Assembly: GCF_002018875.1 (NCBI RefSeq)
Contig: NZ_MVOL01000009.1
Location: 62,001 to 126,000 of the forward strand
Source of the DNA: Pseudomonas sp. MF4836
GTDB lineage: Bacteria; Pseudomonadota; Gammaproteobacteria; Pseudomonadales; Pseudomonadaceae
Direction: 5' to 3'
Length of the DNA stretch: 64,000 nucleotides
Part shown: positions 24,664 to 33,066 of the stretch, piece after piece
How positions within the stretch are numbered: position 1 is the first letter of the stretch
How the letters are laid out: the number at the start of each line of letters is the position of its first letter
The notes under the pieces: model-generated
Told to the model about the DNA's origin: nothing
Databases searched by the model: none
Seen by the model: the letters and a program-made list of their open reading frames with translations, nothing else
Program-made: the position numbers and the translations under genes

Positions 24664-24990
24664 CTGCGACCCTCCCAGGGTGTTGTCGAGGCAGCCATGG
24701 GACGGGCTGCGACAGGATCAAAGATTAAACGGCCGCAGCAGCCGCCGTTAGTCGAATCCTGTCGGCCTTTTGCACAATCCTGCGAGTAGCGCGAGATGGG
24801 ATCACCGCACGCCCGACAGTCCTGGAAAAACCATACGACTGTTTCAAGCAAGTGACACCCGCGCCGAAACACGTGTTGTGTCTAATACGCGCGGGCGCTG
24901 CAGAATCAGGCAAGTTTTACGCAGGAATCGCCTACCCATGGTTCTTGCACAAATTTAAGCTGTGCCCATCAGAAACGCCGGAGGCTTCCC
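24664..24990. other. Intergenic region with a structured 55-base element
   Basis: 327 bases between the divergent ABM and AraC genes. It holds a nested inverted repeat (24710-24764): outer arms CGACAGGAT and ATCCTGTCG, inner arms ACGGC and GCCGT. CCTTTTGC follows. The rest shows no gene; a few short open frames lack ribosome sites. Confidence 0.45.
24710..24764. repeat. Nested 9-base inverted repeat
   Basis: CGACAGGAT (24710-24718) pairs with ATCCTGTCG (24756-24764), with an inner ACGGC/GCCGT stem. It could be a leader hairpin or weak terminator, an operator pair, or a small palindromic repeat element. Confidence 0.4.
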
Positions 24991-25920
24991 ATGTCGTCAC
25001 TCGAATATCCGCAAGCTCCGCTGGATCCGGACATGGAAAAACAGCGCGCCGAGCTGGCCGGAATCATTCGCCGCAACACCAGCGAAGACGGCAGCTACGC
25101 CACCGCCATCCACTCACTGTTTGTTTCGCGCCACAGCAGCTCCCACCAGTTCGCCCCGGTACTGGCCCAGCCCGCGCTGTGCATCATGGCCCAGGGGCGC
25201 AAAGAGGTACGGCTGGCCGACGAAACTTTCAACTACGACCCGCTCAATTACCTGGTGGTGTCGGTGTCGGTGCCCTTGAGCGGCAAAGTCGCCATCGTTT
25301 CGCCCGAAGAGCCGATCCTGGCCTTGCGCCTGGACATCGACCCCACTGAAATCAGCACCCTGATCGCCGATGCCGGCCCCCTGGGAGTTCCGACCCGGCC
25401 CACTGGGCGCGGCCTGTATGTCGAACAACTCGACCCGCCGATGCTCGATGCCGTGCTGCGCCTGACCCGTTTGCTGGACACGCCGAAAGACATCGCGATG
25501 CTCGCGCCGCTGATCCGCCGGGAAATCCTCTATCGGCTGCTGCGCAGCAAGCAGGGGCATCGGTTGTATGAAATTGCCATCGCCAACAGCCAGAGCCATC
25601 GCGTCAACCAGGCCATCAAGTGGTTGAACGGCAACTATGAACAGCCCCTGCGCATCGATGACCTGGCGCGGGAGGTCAACCTCAGCGTCTCGACCCTGCA
25701 CCATCGCTTCAAGGCCATGACCGCCATGAGCCCGCTGCAGTACCAGAAGCAACTGCGCCTGCAGGAAGCGCGACGCCTGATGCTCGCCGAAGGCCTGGAG
25801 GCCTCCGCCGCCGGCTACCGCGTGGGCTACGAAAGCCCGTCCCAATTCAGCCGCGAGTACAGCCGCCTGTTCGGCGCCCCACCGCTGCGCGACATGGCGC
25901 GCCTGCGCATCAGCGTCTGA
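24991..25920 (+). CDS. AraC-family transcriptional regulator
   Basis: A 309-residue regulator. The N-terminal AraC_N-type ligand domain (about 20-180; PALCIMAQGRKEVRLADETFNYDPLNYLVVSV) is a cupin-like barrel seen in regulators next to oxidoreductases. The C-terminal double HTH (about 205-305) reads RIDDLAREVNLSVSTLHHRFKAMTAMSPLQYQ, then SAAGYRVGYESPSQFSREYSRLFG. A GGAGGC-type ribosome site precedes the ATG. It is convergent with the aldehyde dehydrogenase gene and divergent from the ABM gene. The effector and target are unknown. Confidence 0.88.
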   Translation: MSSLEYPQAPLDPDMEKQRAELAGIIRRNTSEDGSYATAIHSLFVSRHSSSHQFAPVLAQPALCIMAQGRKEVRLADETFNYDPLNYLVVSVSVPLSGKVAIVSPEEPILALRLDIDPTEISTLIADAGPLGVPTRPTGRGLYVEQLDPPMLDAVLRLTRLLDTPKDIAMLAPLIRREILYRLLRSKQGHRLYEIAIANSQSHRVNQAIKWLNGNYEQPLRIDDLAREVNLSVSTLHHRFKAMTAMSPLQYQKQLRLQEARRLMLAEGLEASAAGYRVGYESPSQFSREYSRLFGAPPLRDMARLRISV

Positions 25921-25954
25921 ATCCAGCGCCGCCAGCGACGCTGGATACGCCGGT

Positions 25955-27403
25955 TCAGCGGGCCCGGATCACGTGTTTGATTTCCTGGAAGGCCTGCAAC
26001 CCCCAAGGTCCCAACTCGCGGCCGATGCTGCTCTGTTTGTAGCCGCCCCACGCCGCTTGCGGAAAAATCACCTGGGGCGCGTTGATCCACACCAGCCCGG
26101 CCTGCAACTCGTTCGCCACCCGTTCGGCTCGCTCGGTGCAACCACTGACCACGCTCGCCACCAGGCCGAACGCGCTGTCATTGGCCAGGTCCACGGCCTC
26201 CTGCTCGCTGGCGAAACTGCGTACGCAGAGCACCGGGCCGAAGATTTCCTCGCACCACAGCGCGCTGTCCAGAGGCACCTGGGTGAAGATCGTCGGCTCA
26301 ATGAAATAGCCACGGGGCAGCGCCGGTGGACGTCCGCCACCACACACCAGCTTGGCGCCGACACTCAGCCCAGCCTGGATATGGCCCAAGACCCGCTGGT
26401 ACTGCGCCTGATTGACCAGCGCTCCCATGTCCACCTCGGCGGCGAACGGGTCAGCGACCCGGATCGCCTCGGCCCGAGTCTTGAGGCGCAGCAGAAACTC
26501 ATCCGCCAGCTCTTCGGCCACCAGCACCCGACTGGTGGCCGAGCACATCTGCCCGGCGTTGAAAAAACCACCGCCACAGGCCAGCTCTACCGCCAGGTCG
26601 AGATCGGCATCGGCCAGCACCAGCAACGATGATTTGCCGCCCAGTTCCAGGCTGACGCCCTTGATGCTTTCTGCTGCACGCTGCATGACCTGGACCCCGA
26701 CCGCATTGCTGCCGGTAAAGGAAATCTTCGCCACCCGCGGATCGGCCGCCAGCGGTGCGCCGACTGCCAGGCCAGTGCCGCACACCAGGTTGAACACGCC
26801 ATCGGGCAAACCACTGTCGGCGATGATTGCCGCCAGCTCCAGCTCCGGCAGCGGCGTCACCTCGGACGGTTTGAGGACCACGCTGCACCCGGCCGCCAAG
26901 GCGGGCGCCAGCTTCCAGGCCGTGGTCACCATGGGGAAGTTCCAGGGCACGATCAAGCCAACCACGCCGCAGGGTTCGCGACGCAGGCGAGCGCTGAAGT
27001 CGTCACTGGGCAGGGGCACATCCGCGTCCTGGGCGGCATCCAGGCTTTCGGCCAGGCCGGCGTAGTATTCGAAGGTGGCAATCACATCATCCACATCGAT
27101 AACCGCTTCGAATTGCGGCTTGCCGTTGTTGCTCGATTGCAGCTGCATCAGGCGTTCGCGGCGTGCGGCAACGCCCGTGGCAATCTTGCGTAAGACCACG
27201 GCACGCTCGGCGCCGCTGCACGCGGACCACACGCGAAATCCCGCCTGGGCGGCGCGTACCGCCTGCTCCACATCCTGCCCGTCGCCCCCGGCGACTATCG
27301 CCAAAGGCTGCTCCGTGGACGGGTTGATCACCTGCAAGCGTTCGCTGCCGGCGCGCCATTGGCCATTGATGTACAGCCCATTCGACAGATTCATTGTGCT
27401 CAT
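25955..27403 (-). CDS. NAD(P)-dependent aldehyde dehydrogenase (probable 4-guanidinobutyraldehyde dehydrogenase)
   Basis: A 482-residue ALDH. The cofactor region is IVPWNFPMVTTAWKLAPALAAG and SFTGSNAVG. The catalytic base is in LELGGKS, the nucleophile Cys in FFNAGQMCSATSR, and the C-terminal motif is EEIFGPVLCVRSF. Residues match the betaine/gamma-aminobutyraldehyde-type subgroup. Its ATG overlaps the aruI stop (4 bases), so the two enzymes are made together. AruI produces 4-guanidinobutyraldehyde from 2-ketoarginine, so this enzyme most likely oxidises it to 4-guanidinobutyrate. The substrate is inferred from the operon. Confidence 0.88.
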   Translation of the reverse strand: MSTMNLSNGLYINGQWRAGSERLQVINPSTEQPLAIVAGGDGQDVEQAVRAAQAGFRVWSACSGAERAVVLRKIATGVAARRERLMQLQSSNNGKPQFEAVIDVDDVIATFEYYAGLAESLDAAQDADVPLPSDDFSARLRREPCGVVGLIVPWNFPMVTTAWKLAPALAAGCSVVLKPSEVTPLPELELAAIIADSGLPDGVFNLVCGTGLAVGAPLAADPRVAKISFTGSNAVGVQVMQRAAESIKGVSLELGGKSSLLVLADADLDLAVELACGGGFFNAGQMCSATSRVLVAEELADEFLLRLKTRAEAIRVADPFAAEVDMGALVNQAQYQRVLGHIQAGLSVGAKLVCGGGRPPALPRGYFIEPTIFTQVPLDSALWCEEIFGPVLCVRSFASEQEAVDLANDSAFGLVASVVSGCTERAERVANELQAGLVWINAPQVIFPQAAWGGYKQSSIGRELGPWGLQAFQEIKHVIRAR

Positions 27404-29037
27404 GCCTGCACCGCCTGCATCCAGCCGGCCTGGTCGATTTCAATCAGGCTCGGCCCCTGGCGTGCGGCGGCGGCACGCAAGGCGTTGCGCAACTGCTCGA
27501 CACTGCTGATGGCTTCGGCGGCGCAGCCCAGGGCCTTGGCCACACCGATAAAGTCCGGGGTGTAAATGTCCACGCCCACCGGCGTGATGGCGCGGTTGAC
27601 CATGTATTTCTTGATCTCCTCGTAACCCTGGTTATTCCACAGCAGGACGATGATCGGAGTCTGGGCCTCCACGGCGCTGGCGAGTTCCGCCAGGGTGAAT
27701 TGCAGACCGCCATCGCCAATCAGACAGGCCACCGGGCCACGGGCACTGCGCTCGGAAGCCCCGCCCAGCCAGGCGCCGACCGCTGCCGGCAAGGCATAGC
27801 CAAGGGTGCCGTAACCGGTGGACGAGTTGAACCAGCGCCGCGGCTGCTCGGGGTTGAAGGTCAGGTTGCCGCTATACACCGGTTGCGTGGAGTCACCGAC
27901 GAACACGATCTCCGGCAGCTCCTGAAGCACGGTGTGCAACAGCTGGGTCTGGGCACGGGTCGGGGCGTCCCAGGCGCTGTCCAGTTCCCGGCGCAGGACT
28001 GCCGCGCGGGCCTGGCCCCATTCTGCGGCGCGCTCGGCTAGCGGCTGTTGGCTCAACTGCGCCAGCAAGGCCTCGGCGGCCATCTGGGCATCGGCCACCA
28101 GCGCCACCTGCGGCGGGTAGTTGCGCACGGTCTGGTCCGGGTCGATGTCGATCCGCAGCAGCACCCCGGGAATCTCGAAACCACCGGCGAAGGTCACGTC
28201 GTAATCGGTCTCGGCCAGTTCGGTGCCGATGGCCAGGACCACATCAGCCTCTGCCACCAGGGCCCGGGTGGCGACCAGGGACTGGGTCGAGCCGATTAGC
28301 AGCGGATGCGAGGACGGCAGCATGCCCTTGGCGTTGATGGTCAGGGCCACGGGCGCTGCCAACAGCTCCGCCAGTCGGGTCAACGCAGCCGCCGCATCGA
28401 TCGCGCCACCGCCGGCGAGGATCAACGGGCGCCGGGCGCTGGCCAGGCGCTGGCTCATCTGCGTGATGGCGGCAGGTGCGGCGCCGGCACGGGCGATGCT
28501 GACCGGGGTGCTGGCGAGCAGATCATCAGCCTCTTCAACCAGCACATCGAGAGGGATTTCAATATGCACCGGACGCGGACGCCCGGCCTGGAACAAGGCG
28601 AAGGCCCGGGCCAATACCCCCGGCAGCTCGGCGGCGGACATCAGGGTGTGGGAAAACGCTGCCACGCCGCTCACCAGAGCCGCCTGGTTCGGCAGTTCGT
28701 GCAGCTTGCCGCGCCCACCGCCCAACTGGCTGCGCGACTGCACGCTGGAAATCACCAGCATCGGAATCGAATCGGCGTAGGCCTGGCCCATGGCCGTGGT
28801 GATGTTGGTCATCCCCGGGCCGGTGATGATGAAGCACACCCCCGGCTTGCCGCTGGTGCGTGCGTAGCCGTCGGCCATGAAACCGGCGCCCTGCTCGTGA
28901 CGCGGGGTGACGTGGTTGATACTCGACCCGGCCAGCCCACGGTACAGCTCGACGGTATGCACCCCGGGAATGCCGAAGACCTGCTCGACCCCATATCCCT
29001 CAAGTAACTTGACCAGTACTTCGCCGCACGTCGCCAT
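27400..29037 (-). CDS. aruI: Thiamine-diphosphate decarboxylase, probable 2-ketoarginine decarboxylase AruI
   Basis: A 545-residue ThDP enzyme of the acetolactate synthase/benzoylformate decarboxylase fold. The catalytic Glu is in TPRHEQGAGFMADGYAR near residue 48. The ThDP/Mg motif is GDGGLQFTLAELASAVEAQ...LWNNQGY near residues 445-475. Domain order is PYR, central (PLILAGGGAIDAA) and PP. Length and sequence style agree with P. aeruginosa AruI (5-guanidino-2-oxopentanoate decarboxylase) of the arginine transaminase pathway. It is translationally coupled to an ALDH and divergent from a LysR gene. The transaminase AruH is not in the window, so the 2-oxoacid substrate is likely but not proven. 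Confidence 0.8.
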   Translation of the reverse strand: MATCGEVLVKLLEGYGVEQVFGIPGVHTVELYRGLAGSSINHVTPRHEQGAGFMADGYARTSGKPGVCFIITGPGMTNITTAMGQAYADSIPMLVISSVQSRSQLGGGRGKLHELPNQAALVSGVAAFSHTLMSAAELPGVLARAFALFQAGRPRPVHIEIPLDVLVEEADDLLASTPVSIARAGAAPAAITQMSQRLASARRPLILAGGGAIDAAAALTRLAELLAAPVALTINAKGMLPSSHPLLIGSTQSLVATRALVAEADVVLAIGTELAETDYDVTFAGGFEIPGVLLRIDIDPDQTVRNYPPQVALVADAQMAAEALLAQLSQQPLAERAAEWGQARAAVLRRELDSAWDAPTRAQTQLLHTVLQELPEIVFVGDSTQPVYSGNLTFNPEQPRRWFNSSTGYGTLGYALPAAVGAWLGGASERSARGPVACLIGDGGLQFTLAELASAVEAQTPIIVLLWNNQGYEEIKKYMVNRAITPVGVDIYTPDFIGVAKALGCAAEAISSVEQLRNALRAAAARQGPSLIEIDQAGWMQAVQA

Positions 29038-29156
29038 TTCATCGCCCTTGTTATTGGATGGACACCGGGCGTCGGCGGCCTGCTTGAACTCGCCATCAAA
29101 CGCCCGCAGAAGGGGTATTGGAACGGCGGGCCCGTAGCCGGGACAATGGATAAAAA

Positions 29157-29185
29157 GTCATACTAGCCATGTCCCCACGTCATAC
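29157..29185. promoter_or_regulatory. GTCATAC direct repeats before the LysR gene
   Basis: GTCATAC at 29157-29163 and again at 29179-29185, 22 bases apart (two helical turns). They lie in the aruI-LysR intergenic region immediately upstream of the LysR start. This is a candidate operator or autoregulatory site. Confidence 0.4.
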
Positions 29186-29196
29186 CTTGGCCCCCC

Positions 29197-30078
29197 ATGA
29201 AACGCCTCCCGCCCCTGCCCGCGCTGCACACATTCCTGATCACCGCCCAGTGCTGCAATTTCACCCGCGCCGCCGAGCAATTACACATCACCCAGGGCGC
29301 GGTGAGCCGGCAGATCGCCGGGCTGGAAAGCCACCTGGGTTACCCGTTGTTTCAGCGCCAGGCGCGGGGCTTGAGCCTGACCGCCGAAGGGCTGGAATGG
29401 CTGCCCCGGGTGCAGCAGGTGTTCGAATTGATCAATGGCGCGGTGGATGAAATTGGCGCGCAAAACCACAACCTGCGCCTCAAGGCCCCGACCTGCGTGA
29501 TGCGCTGGCTGCTGCCGCGCCTGCTGCAATGGCAGAAGGAGCGCCCGGAAGTGCCGGTGCAACTGACCACCACCGTGCAGCATGGCGTGGATTTCAGCCG
29601 CGAGCCGTTCGATGCGGCGGTAATGTATGGCGCCCCGCCCACCCCGACGCTGGGGTCGCGGCACCTGTTCAACGAACAGCTGACACCGGTCTGCTCCCGA
29701 CCGCTGCTGGAGGGTTCGGTGCCACTCAAGACCCCGGCGGACTTGCAGCAGCACCTGCTGCTGCACCCGTCCCATGACCAGCGCGACTGGCAAAGCTGGT
29801 TGAAAGCCGCCGGCACGCCATTGAAGACCCTGGGCAAGGGCCAGCATTTCGAGACCCTGGACCTGGCGATGTCCGTGGCCTCGCAAGGTTCTGGCGTGGC
29901 GATGGGCGACTGGGCATTGATTGGCGACGACCTGAGTGCCGGGCGGCTGGTCATGCCCTTTGATTTGAAGGTGCCGACGGGCCAGGCCTACTACCTGGTC
30001 TACCCGGAACGCCCGGGGCCTTCGGCGGCCTTGCAAGAGTTGCTGGATTGGCTGATAACCCAGGCGCAGCAACGCTAA
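29197..30078 (+). CDS. LysR-family regulator (GcvA type), probable regulator of aruI-ALDH
   Basis: A 293-residue LTTR. The HTH at about 20-65 reads FTRAAEQLHITQGAVSRQIAGLESHLG. The substrate-binding domain (about 90-290) contains VQLTTTVQHGVDFSREPFDAAVMYG and ASQGSGVAMGDWALIGDDL, a GcvA-like pattern. Divergence from aruI suggests it controls the ketoarginine module. The final genes on each side (this one and the NAD(P)-binding gene) converge around a REP-like palindrome. Confidence 0.88.
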   Translation: MKRLPPLPALHTFLITAQCCNFTRAAEQLHITQGAVSRQIAGLESHLGYPLFQRQARGLSLTAEGLEWLPRVQQVFELINGAVDEIGAQNHNLRLKAPTCVMRWLLPRLLQWQKERPEVPVQLTTTVQHGVDFSREPFDAAVMYGAPPTPTLGSRHLFNEQLTPVCSRPLLEGSVPLKTPADLQQHLLLHPSHDQRDWQSWLKAAGTPLKTLGKGQHFETLDLAMSVASQGSGVAMGDWALIGDDLSAGRLVMPFDLKVPTGQAYYLVYPERPGPSAALQELLDWLITQAQQR

Positions 30079-30082
30079 CCAC

Positions 30083-30112
30083 CAGCCTGTAGCCGCTGCC
30101 GCCAGGCTGCGC
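30083..30112. repeat. REP-like palindrome
   Basis: CAGCCTG (30083-30089) and CAGGCTG (30103-30109) form a perfect stem around TAGCCGCTGCCGC. The element resembles the extragenic palindromes scattered in P. fluorescens genomes (CCTGTAGCCGCTGCCG...GGCTGCG), as I recall them. It lies between convergent genes, the usual place for such repeats. Confidence 0.45.
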
Positions 30113-30147
30113 TGGGCCGGTGGGGCGCCGTGGTAACCGGCCCCTAC

Positions 30148-30762
30148 TCAATAACCAACCGTAAACCGCTGACGGCTGTGGGCCGGTTTTTCCACTTCGT
30201 CGATCAAGGCAATGGCGTAGTCGGCAAAGCTGATCCAGCTACGTCCTTCGGCACTGACCAGCAGATGATCCTGGCCAAGGCGAAAATGCCCGGTGCGCTC
30301 ACCCTCGACGAACTCCGCCGAGGGCGAGAGGAAGGTCCAGTCCAGATCCTGTTCCTGGCGCAGGGTGTCGAGGTAGACGCCACCGGCGCTGGCTTCGGCC
30401 TTGTACTCCGGCGGGAAGCCAGGGCTGTCGATGACCTTGCCGCCATCGGGCAACAGCAGCGAACCGGCACCACCAACCACCAGCAGGCGCTTGACCCCGG
30501 CCTTTTTCACCGGCTCGATGATGGCGCTGGCGGCGATGGTGGAGAAATGCGCGGCACTGATCACTGCATCGTGACCGGCCAGCGCCGCTTGCAACGCTGC
30601 GCTGTCGGCAACGTCGACCTCACGGGTCACCACACCGGCACGCTGGCCGATCTTTGCCGTGTTGCGGGCAATCGCGGTCACGCTGTGACCACGACGCAGG
30701 GCTTCTTCCAGCAATTGGCTACCGGCACGACCGGTGGCACCAATGATTGCGATCTTGCTCAT
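30148..30762 (-). CDS. NAD(P)H-binding Rossmann protein (atypical SDR)
   Basis: A 204-residue single-domain protein with an N-terminal dinucleotide-binding motif (KIAIIGATGRAGSQLLEEAL, GATGRAG) and NAD(P)-binding family features (DAVISAAHF, RLLVVGGAGSLLL, LDWTFLSPSAEF). This YwnB/BVR-like group reduces or senses unknown substrates. The start MSKIAII at 30762 is used; a longer frame would run into the upstream intergenic hairpin. It lies 73 bases downstream of the MBL-fold gene on the same strand, with a hairpin between them. Confidence 0.83.
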   Translation of the reverse strand: MSKIAIIGATGRAGSQLLEEALRRGHSVTAIARNTAKIGQRAGVVTREVDVADSAALQAALAGHDAVISAAHFSTIAASAIIEPVKKAGVKRLLVVGGAGSLLLPDGGKVIDSPGFPPEYKAEASAGGVYLDTLRQEQDLDWTFLSPSAEFVEGERTGHFRLGQDHLLVSAEGRSWISFADYAIALIDEVEKPAHSRQRFTVGY

Positions 30763-30796
30763 GACAGTTCTCCAGTTGCGATAAGTGCTAAAGGGC

Positions 30797-30817
30797 CTCC
30801 CGCGCCAGGCGCGGGAG
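30797..30817 (-). terminator. GC-rich hairpin after the MBL gene
   Basis: CTCCCGCGCC/GGCGCGGGAG nearly perfect stem between the MBL stop and the next gene on the same strand. The T-tract is weak (GCCCTTT), so it may attenuate rather than terminate. Confidence 0.45.
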
Positions 30818-30835
30818 TGAATCAAACCGATCCGC

Positions 30836-31720
30836 TCACCACTTCATCTCGCCCTTGGCGACTTTGGCGCTGAGTTCCAGGGAGCTTTCTTCGCCAAGGT
30901 TCGGGTAGCGCTTTTTCATGGCCGCGATCAACTCGGCAGAGTTGCTGGCCTTGGCGGTTTCTTCGTCGAAAGCCTTGATGTATTCGGCAGTGAACTGCAC
31001 CGGCGCCAGGGACCGGGCACTGTCACCCAGGAAGTGCCCCGGAATCACGGTCTTGGGCTGCAGGCCCTGGAGGGTCTGCAGGGTGCTCAACCAATCCTGG
31101 TGCGATTGCGCGCTCTGGGTGTCGGCCATCCACACGTGGATGTTTTCCGCGACCACGACGCCACCCACCACGGCCTTGATCGACGGGATCCAGACAAAGG
31201 TCCGATCCGGCTGCTTGCCGTCCAGACCGATGATGTCGAGCTTCTGCCCTTCCAGGGTCAGGCTGTGGCCCTTGAGCACAGCGGGAACGATGGTTTTGCC
31301 CGGCACGTCGGCGCCCATTTTCGGCCCCCAGAAAGCCAGCTTGCCCTCAACAGTGGACTTGATGTGCTCGACCGTTGGCTGCGAGGCCACGACCTTGGCC
31401 TTGGGAAACGCCGCGGTGATGGTCTCAAGGCCGAAGTAATAGTCCGGATCGCCATGGCTGATGTAGATGGTGGTCAACTGTTTGCCGCTGGCGCGAATTT
31501 TCTCGACCAGTTGCTCGGCCTGGGACTTGCCGAATTGGGCATCCACCAGAATGGCTTCCTTCTTGCCGCTGACCAGCACCGAGCTCACCGGAAAGATTGC
31601 CGCCGCGCCCGGGTTGTAGACATCCAGGGTCAACCCGGGCTCGGCCGCTGCGGCATGGGCGGCAAAACCCACGATAGCGCTGGCCAGCAGCAGGCGTTTG
31701 AGTGAGGTGAATCCGATCAT
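30836..31720 (-). CDS. Periplasmic MBL-fold hydrolase with altered metal motif
   Basis: A 294-residue protein with a Sec signal peptide (LKRLLLASAIVGFAAHAAAA, residues 7-26). The metallo-beta-lactamase fold shows VLVSGKKEAILVDAQFGKSQ (Asp of strand 3) and a metal loop reading YISHGDPDYYFG. A canonical member has HxHxDH; here the positions read H-G-D-P-D-Y, so the second and fourth ligands are replaced by Asp and Tyr. A later His is present (TVIPGHFLGD). Metal occupancy is therefore likely to differ. ATG at 31720 is chosen for the signal peptide. It is divergent from a LysR gene that may regulate it. The substrate is unknown. Confidence 0.82.
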   Translation of the reverse strand: MIGFTSLKRLLLASAIVGFAAHAAAAEPGLTLDVYNPGAAAIFPVSSVLVSGKKEAILVDAQFGKSQAEQLVEKIRASGKQLTTIYISHGDPDYYFGLETITAAFPKAKVVASQPTVEHIKSTVEGKLAFWGPKMGADVPGKTIVPAVLKGHSLTLEGQKLDIIGLDGKQPDRTFVWIPSIKAVVGGVVVAENIHVWMADTQSAQSHQDWLSTLQTLQGLQPKTVIPGHFLGDSARSLAPVQFTAEYIKAFDEETAKASNSAELIAAMKKRYPNLGEESSLELSAKVAKGEMKW

Positions 31721-31834
31721 GGGGCAACTCCAGAGTCTGTGGGCTTGGCTTTCGATGGGGGGGAGCTTAGTTGCGTCAGTCGGTACAAAAAATGCGATGC
31801 TGGAACATAGTTTGTTTCTGAAAGCGGGCAAATC

Positions 31835-32740
31835 ATGGATCGTCTTCAAGCAATGCGCGTGTTTGTCAGTGTGGTCGACCTCGGCAGCCAGTCGGCCGCC
31901 GCCGATCACCTGGATCTGTCGCGCCCGGTGGTTTCGCGTTATCTGGCGGAGTTGGAGGATTGGGTCGGCGCGCGGCTGATGCACCGCACCACCCGCAAAC
32001 TCAGCCTGACAGCGGCGGGCAGCGAAATCCTGCCGCGGTGTCGGCAGATGCTGGAGCTGTCGAACGACATGCAGGCGGCGGTCAGTGAACCGGATGACGC
32101 CCCGCGCGGACTGCTGCGCATCAGTGTCAGCACCTCGTTCGGCCAGGCCCAACTGGCTGACGCCATGGCCGCCTACGTCAAGCGTTACCCCGGGGTCAGC
32201 ATCGATTTGCAGATGCTCGACCGCACGGTGAACCTGGTGGATGAACGCATCGACCTGGCGATCCGAACCAGCAACGACCTGGACCCGAACCTGATCGCCC
32301 GTCGCCTGACCGTCTGCCGCTCGGTGATCTGCGCCTCACCGGCCTACCTGGGCGAGCACCCCACACCGCAGCGGGTGGAAGAGTTGAGCGAACACAACTG
32401 CCTGACCCATTCCTACTTTGGCAAAAGCCTGTGGCATTTCGAGCAGGCGGGTGAACAGCTGTCAGTTCCGGTACAGGGCAACATCAGCGCCAATGAAGCC
32501 AGCACCTTGCTGCGTGCCGCCATGGCGGGTGCCGGGATCGCCATGCTGCCCACCTACCAGGCCGGCGTGCACATCCACAGCGGCGAGCTGGTGCGCCTGC
32601 TGCCCGATGCCGAGCCGCGGCAGATGAACATGTATGCGGTGTACGCCTCGCGCAAGCACATGCCTGCCGCGTTGCGCAGCATGCTGGACTTCCTGGTGCT
32701 GAGATTTCCCGAAGAACCGCAGTGGGACCAAGGCCTGTAG
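31835..32740 (+). CDS. LysR-family regulator, divergent from MBL gene
   Basis: A 301-residue LTTR with N-terminal HTH (LGSQSAAADHLDLSRPVVSRYLAELEDWVGARLMHRTTRKL, about 17-55) and a type 2 periplasmic-binding effector domain (LLRISVSTSFGQAQLADAMAAY onward). The HRTTRKLSLT motif is typical of the DmlR/YafC-like group. Head-to-head placement with the MBL hydrolase, 114 bases apart, suggests it controls that gene and the NAD(P)-binding gene behind it. Confidence 0.88.
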   Translation: MDRLQAMRVFVSVVDLGSQSAAADHLDLSRPVVSRYLAELEDWVGARLMHRTTRKLSLTAAGSEILPRCRQMLELSNDMQAAVSEPDDAPRGLLRISVSTSFGQAQLADAMAAYVKRYPGVSIDLQMLDRTVNLVDERIDLAIRTSNDLDPNLIARRLTVCRSVICASPAYLGEHPTPQRVEELSEHNCLTHSYFGKSLWHFEQAGEQLSVPVQGNISANEASTLLRAAMAGAGIAMLPTYQAGVHIHSGELVRLLPDAEPRQMNMYAVYASRKHMPAALRSMLDFLVLRFPEEPQWDQGL

Positions 32741-32765
32741 GCGGTAGCCGCGCGCAGCCGATCAA
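32734..32765. repeat. Degenerate REP-like element
   Basis: CCTGTAGGCGGTAGCCGCGCGCAGCCGATC resembles the palindrome near 30085: it shares CCTGTAG and an inverted form of GGCTGCG. It begins over the last codons of the LysR gene. Weak evidence. Confidence 0.25.
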
Positions 32766-32881
32766 CCGGCTGAATACCCCGTCAACCATGCAGACCTGCG
32801 GTCTGGCAACTCGGCAGCGCTGGCCTATGCTGATTAAGTAGCCCTTCAATCAATGGGGCTACTCGTTCAGAGGTGCTAGCC

Positions 32882-33058
32882 ATGAACATCAAAACAAGAA
32901 GGTATCTGGCGATCTTCCTGACCTGCGGCGCAACCCTGGCGCTTTACGGCACCGCGGCCTACCGCGTCGAACAGGCCCGGCAATTGCCCCGGGTCTACGC
33001 CAGTTGCAGCCTTGAGCACTGCATCCCGCACTCGGCCACGTTGAACGCCTTGCGGTAA
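32882..33058 (+). CDS. Small single-pass membrane protein
   Basis: A 58-residue product, MNIKTRRYLAIFLTCGATLALYGTAAYRVEQ..., with a basic N-terminus and one helix (residues 8-27), then a short periplasmic tail containing a CSLEHC pair. AGAGG lies 8 bases upstream of the ATG at 32882, and an intergenic gap precedes it. Conservation cannot be judged here. It could be a real small membrane protein of unknown role. Confidence 0.55.
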   Translation: MNIKTRRYLAIFLTCGATLALYGTAAYRVEQARQLPRVYASCSLEHCIPHSATLNALR

Positions 33059-33066
33059 GGCGCTGC

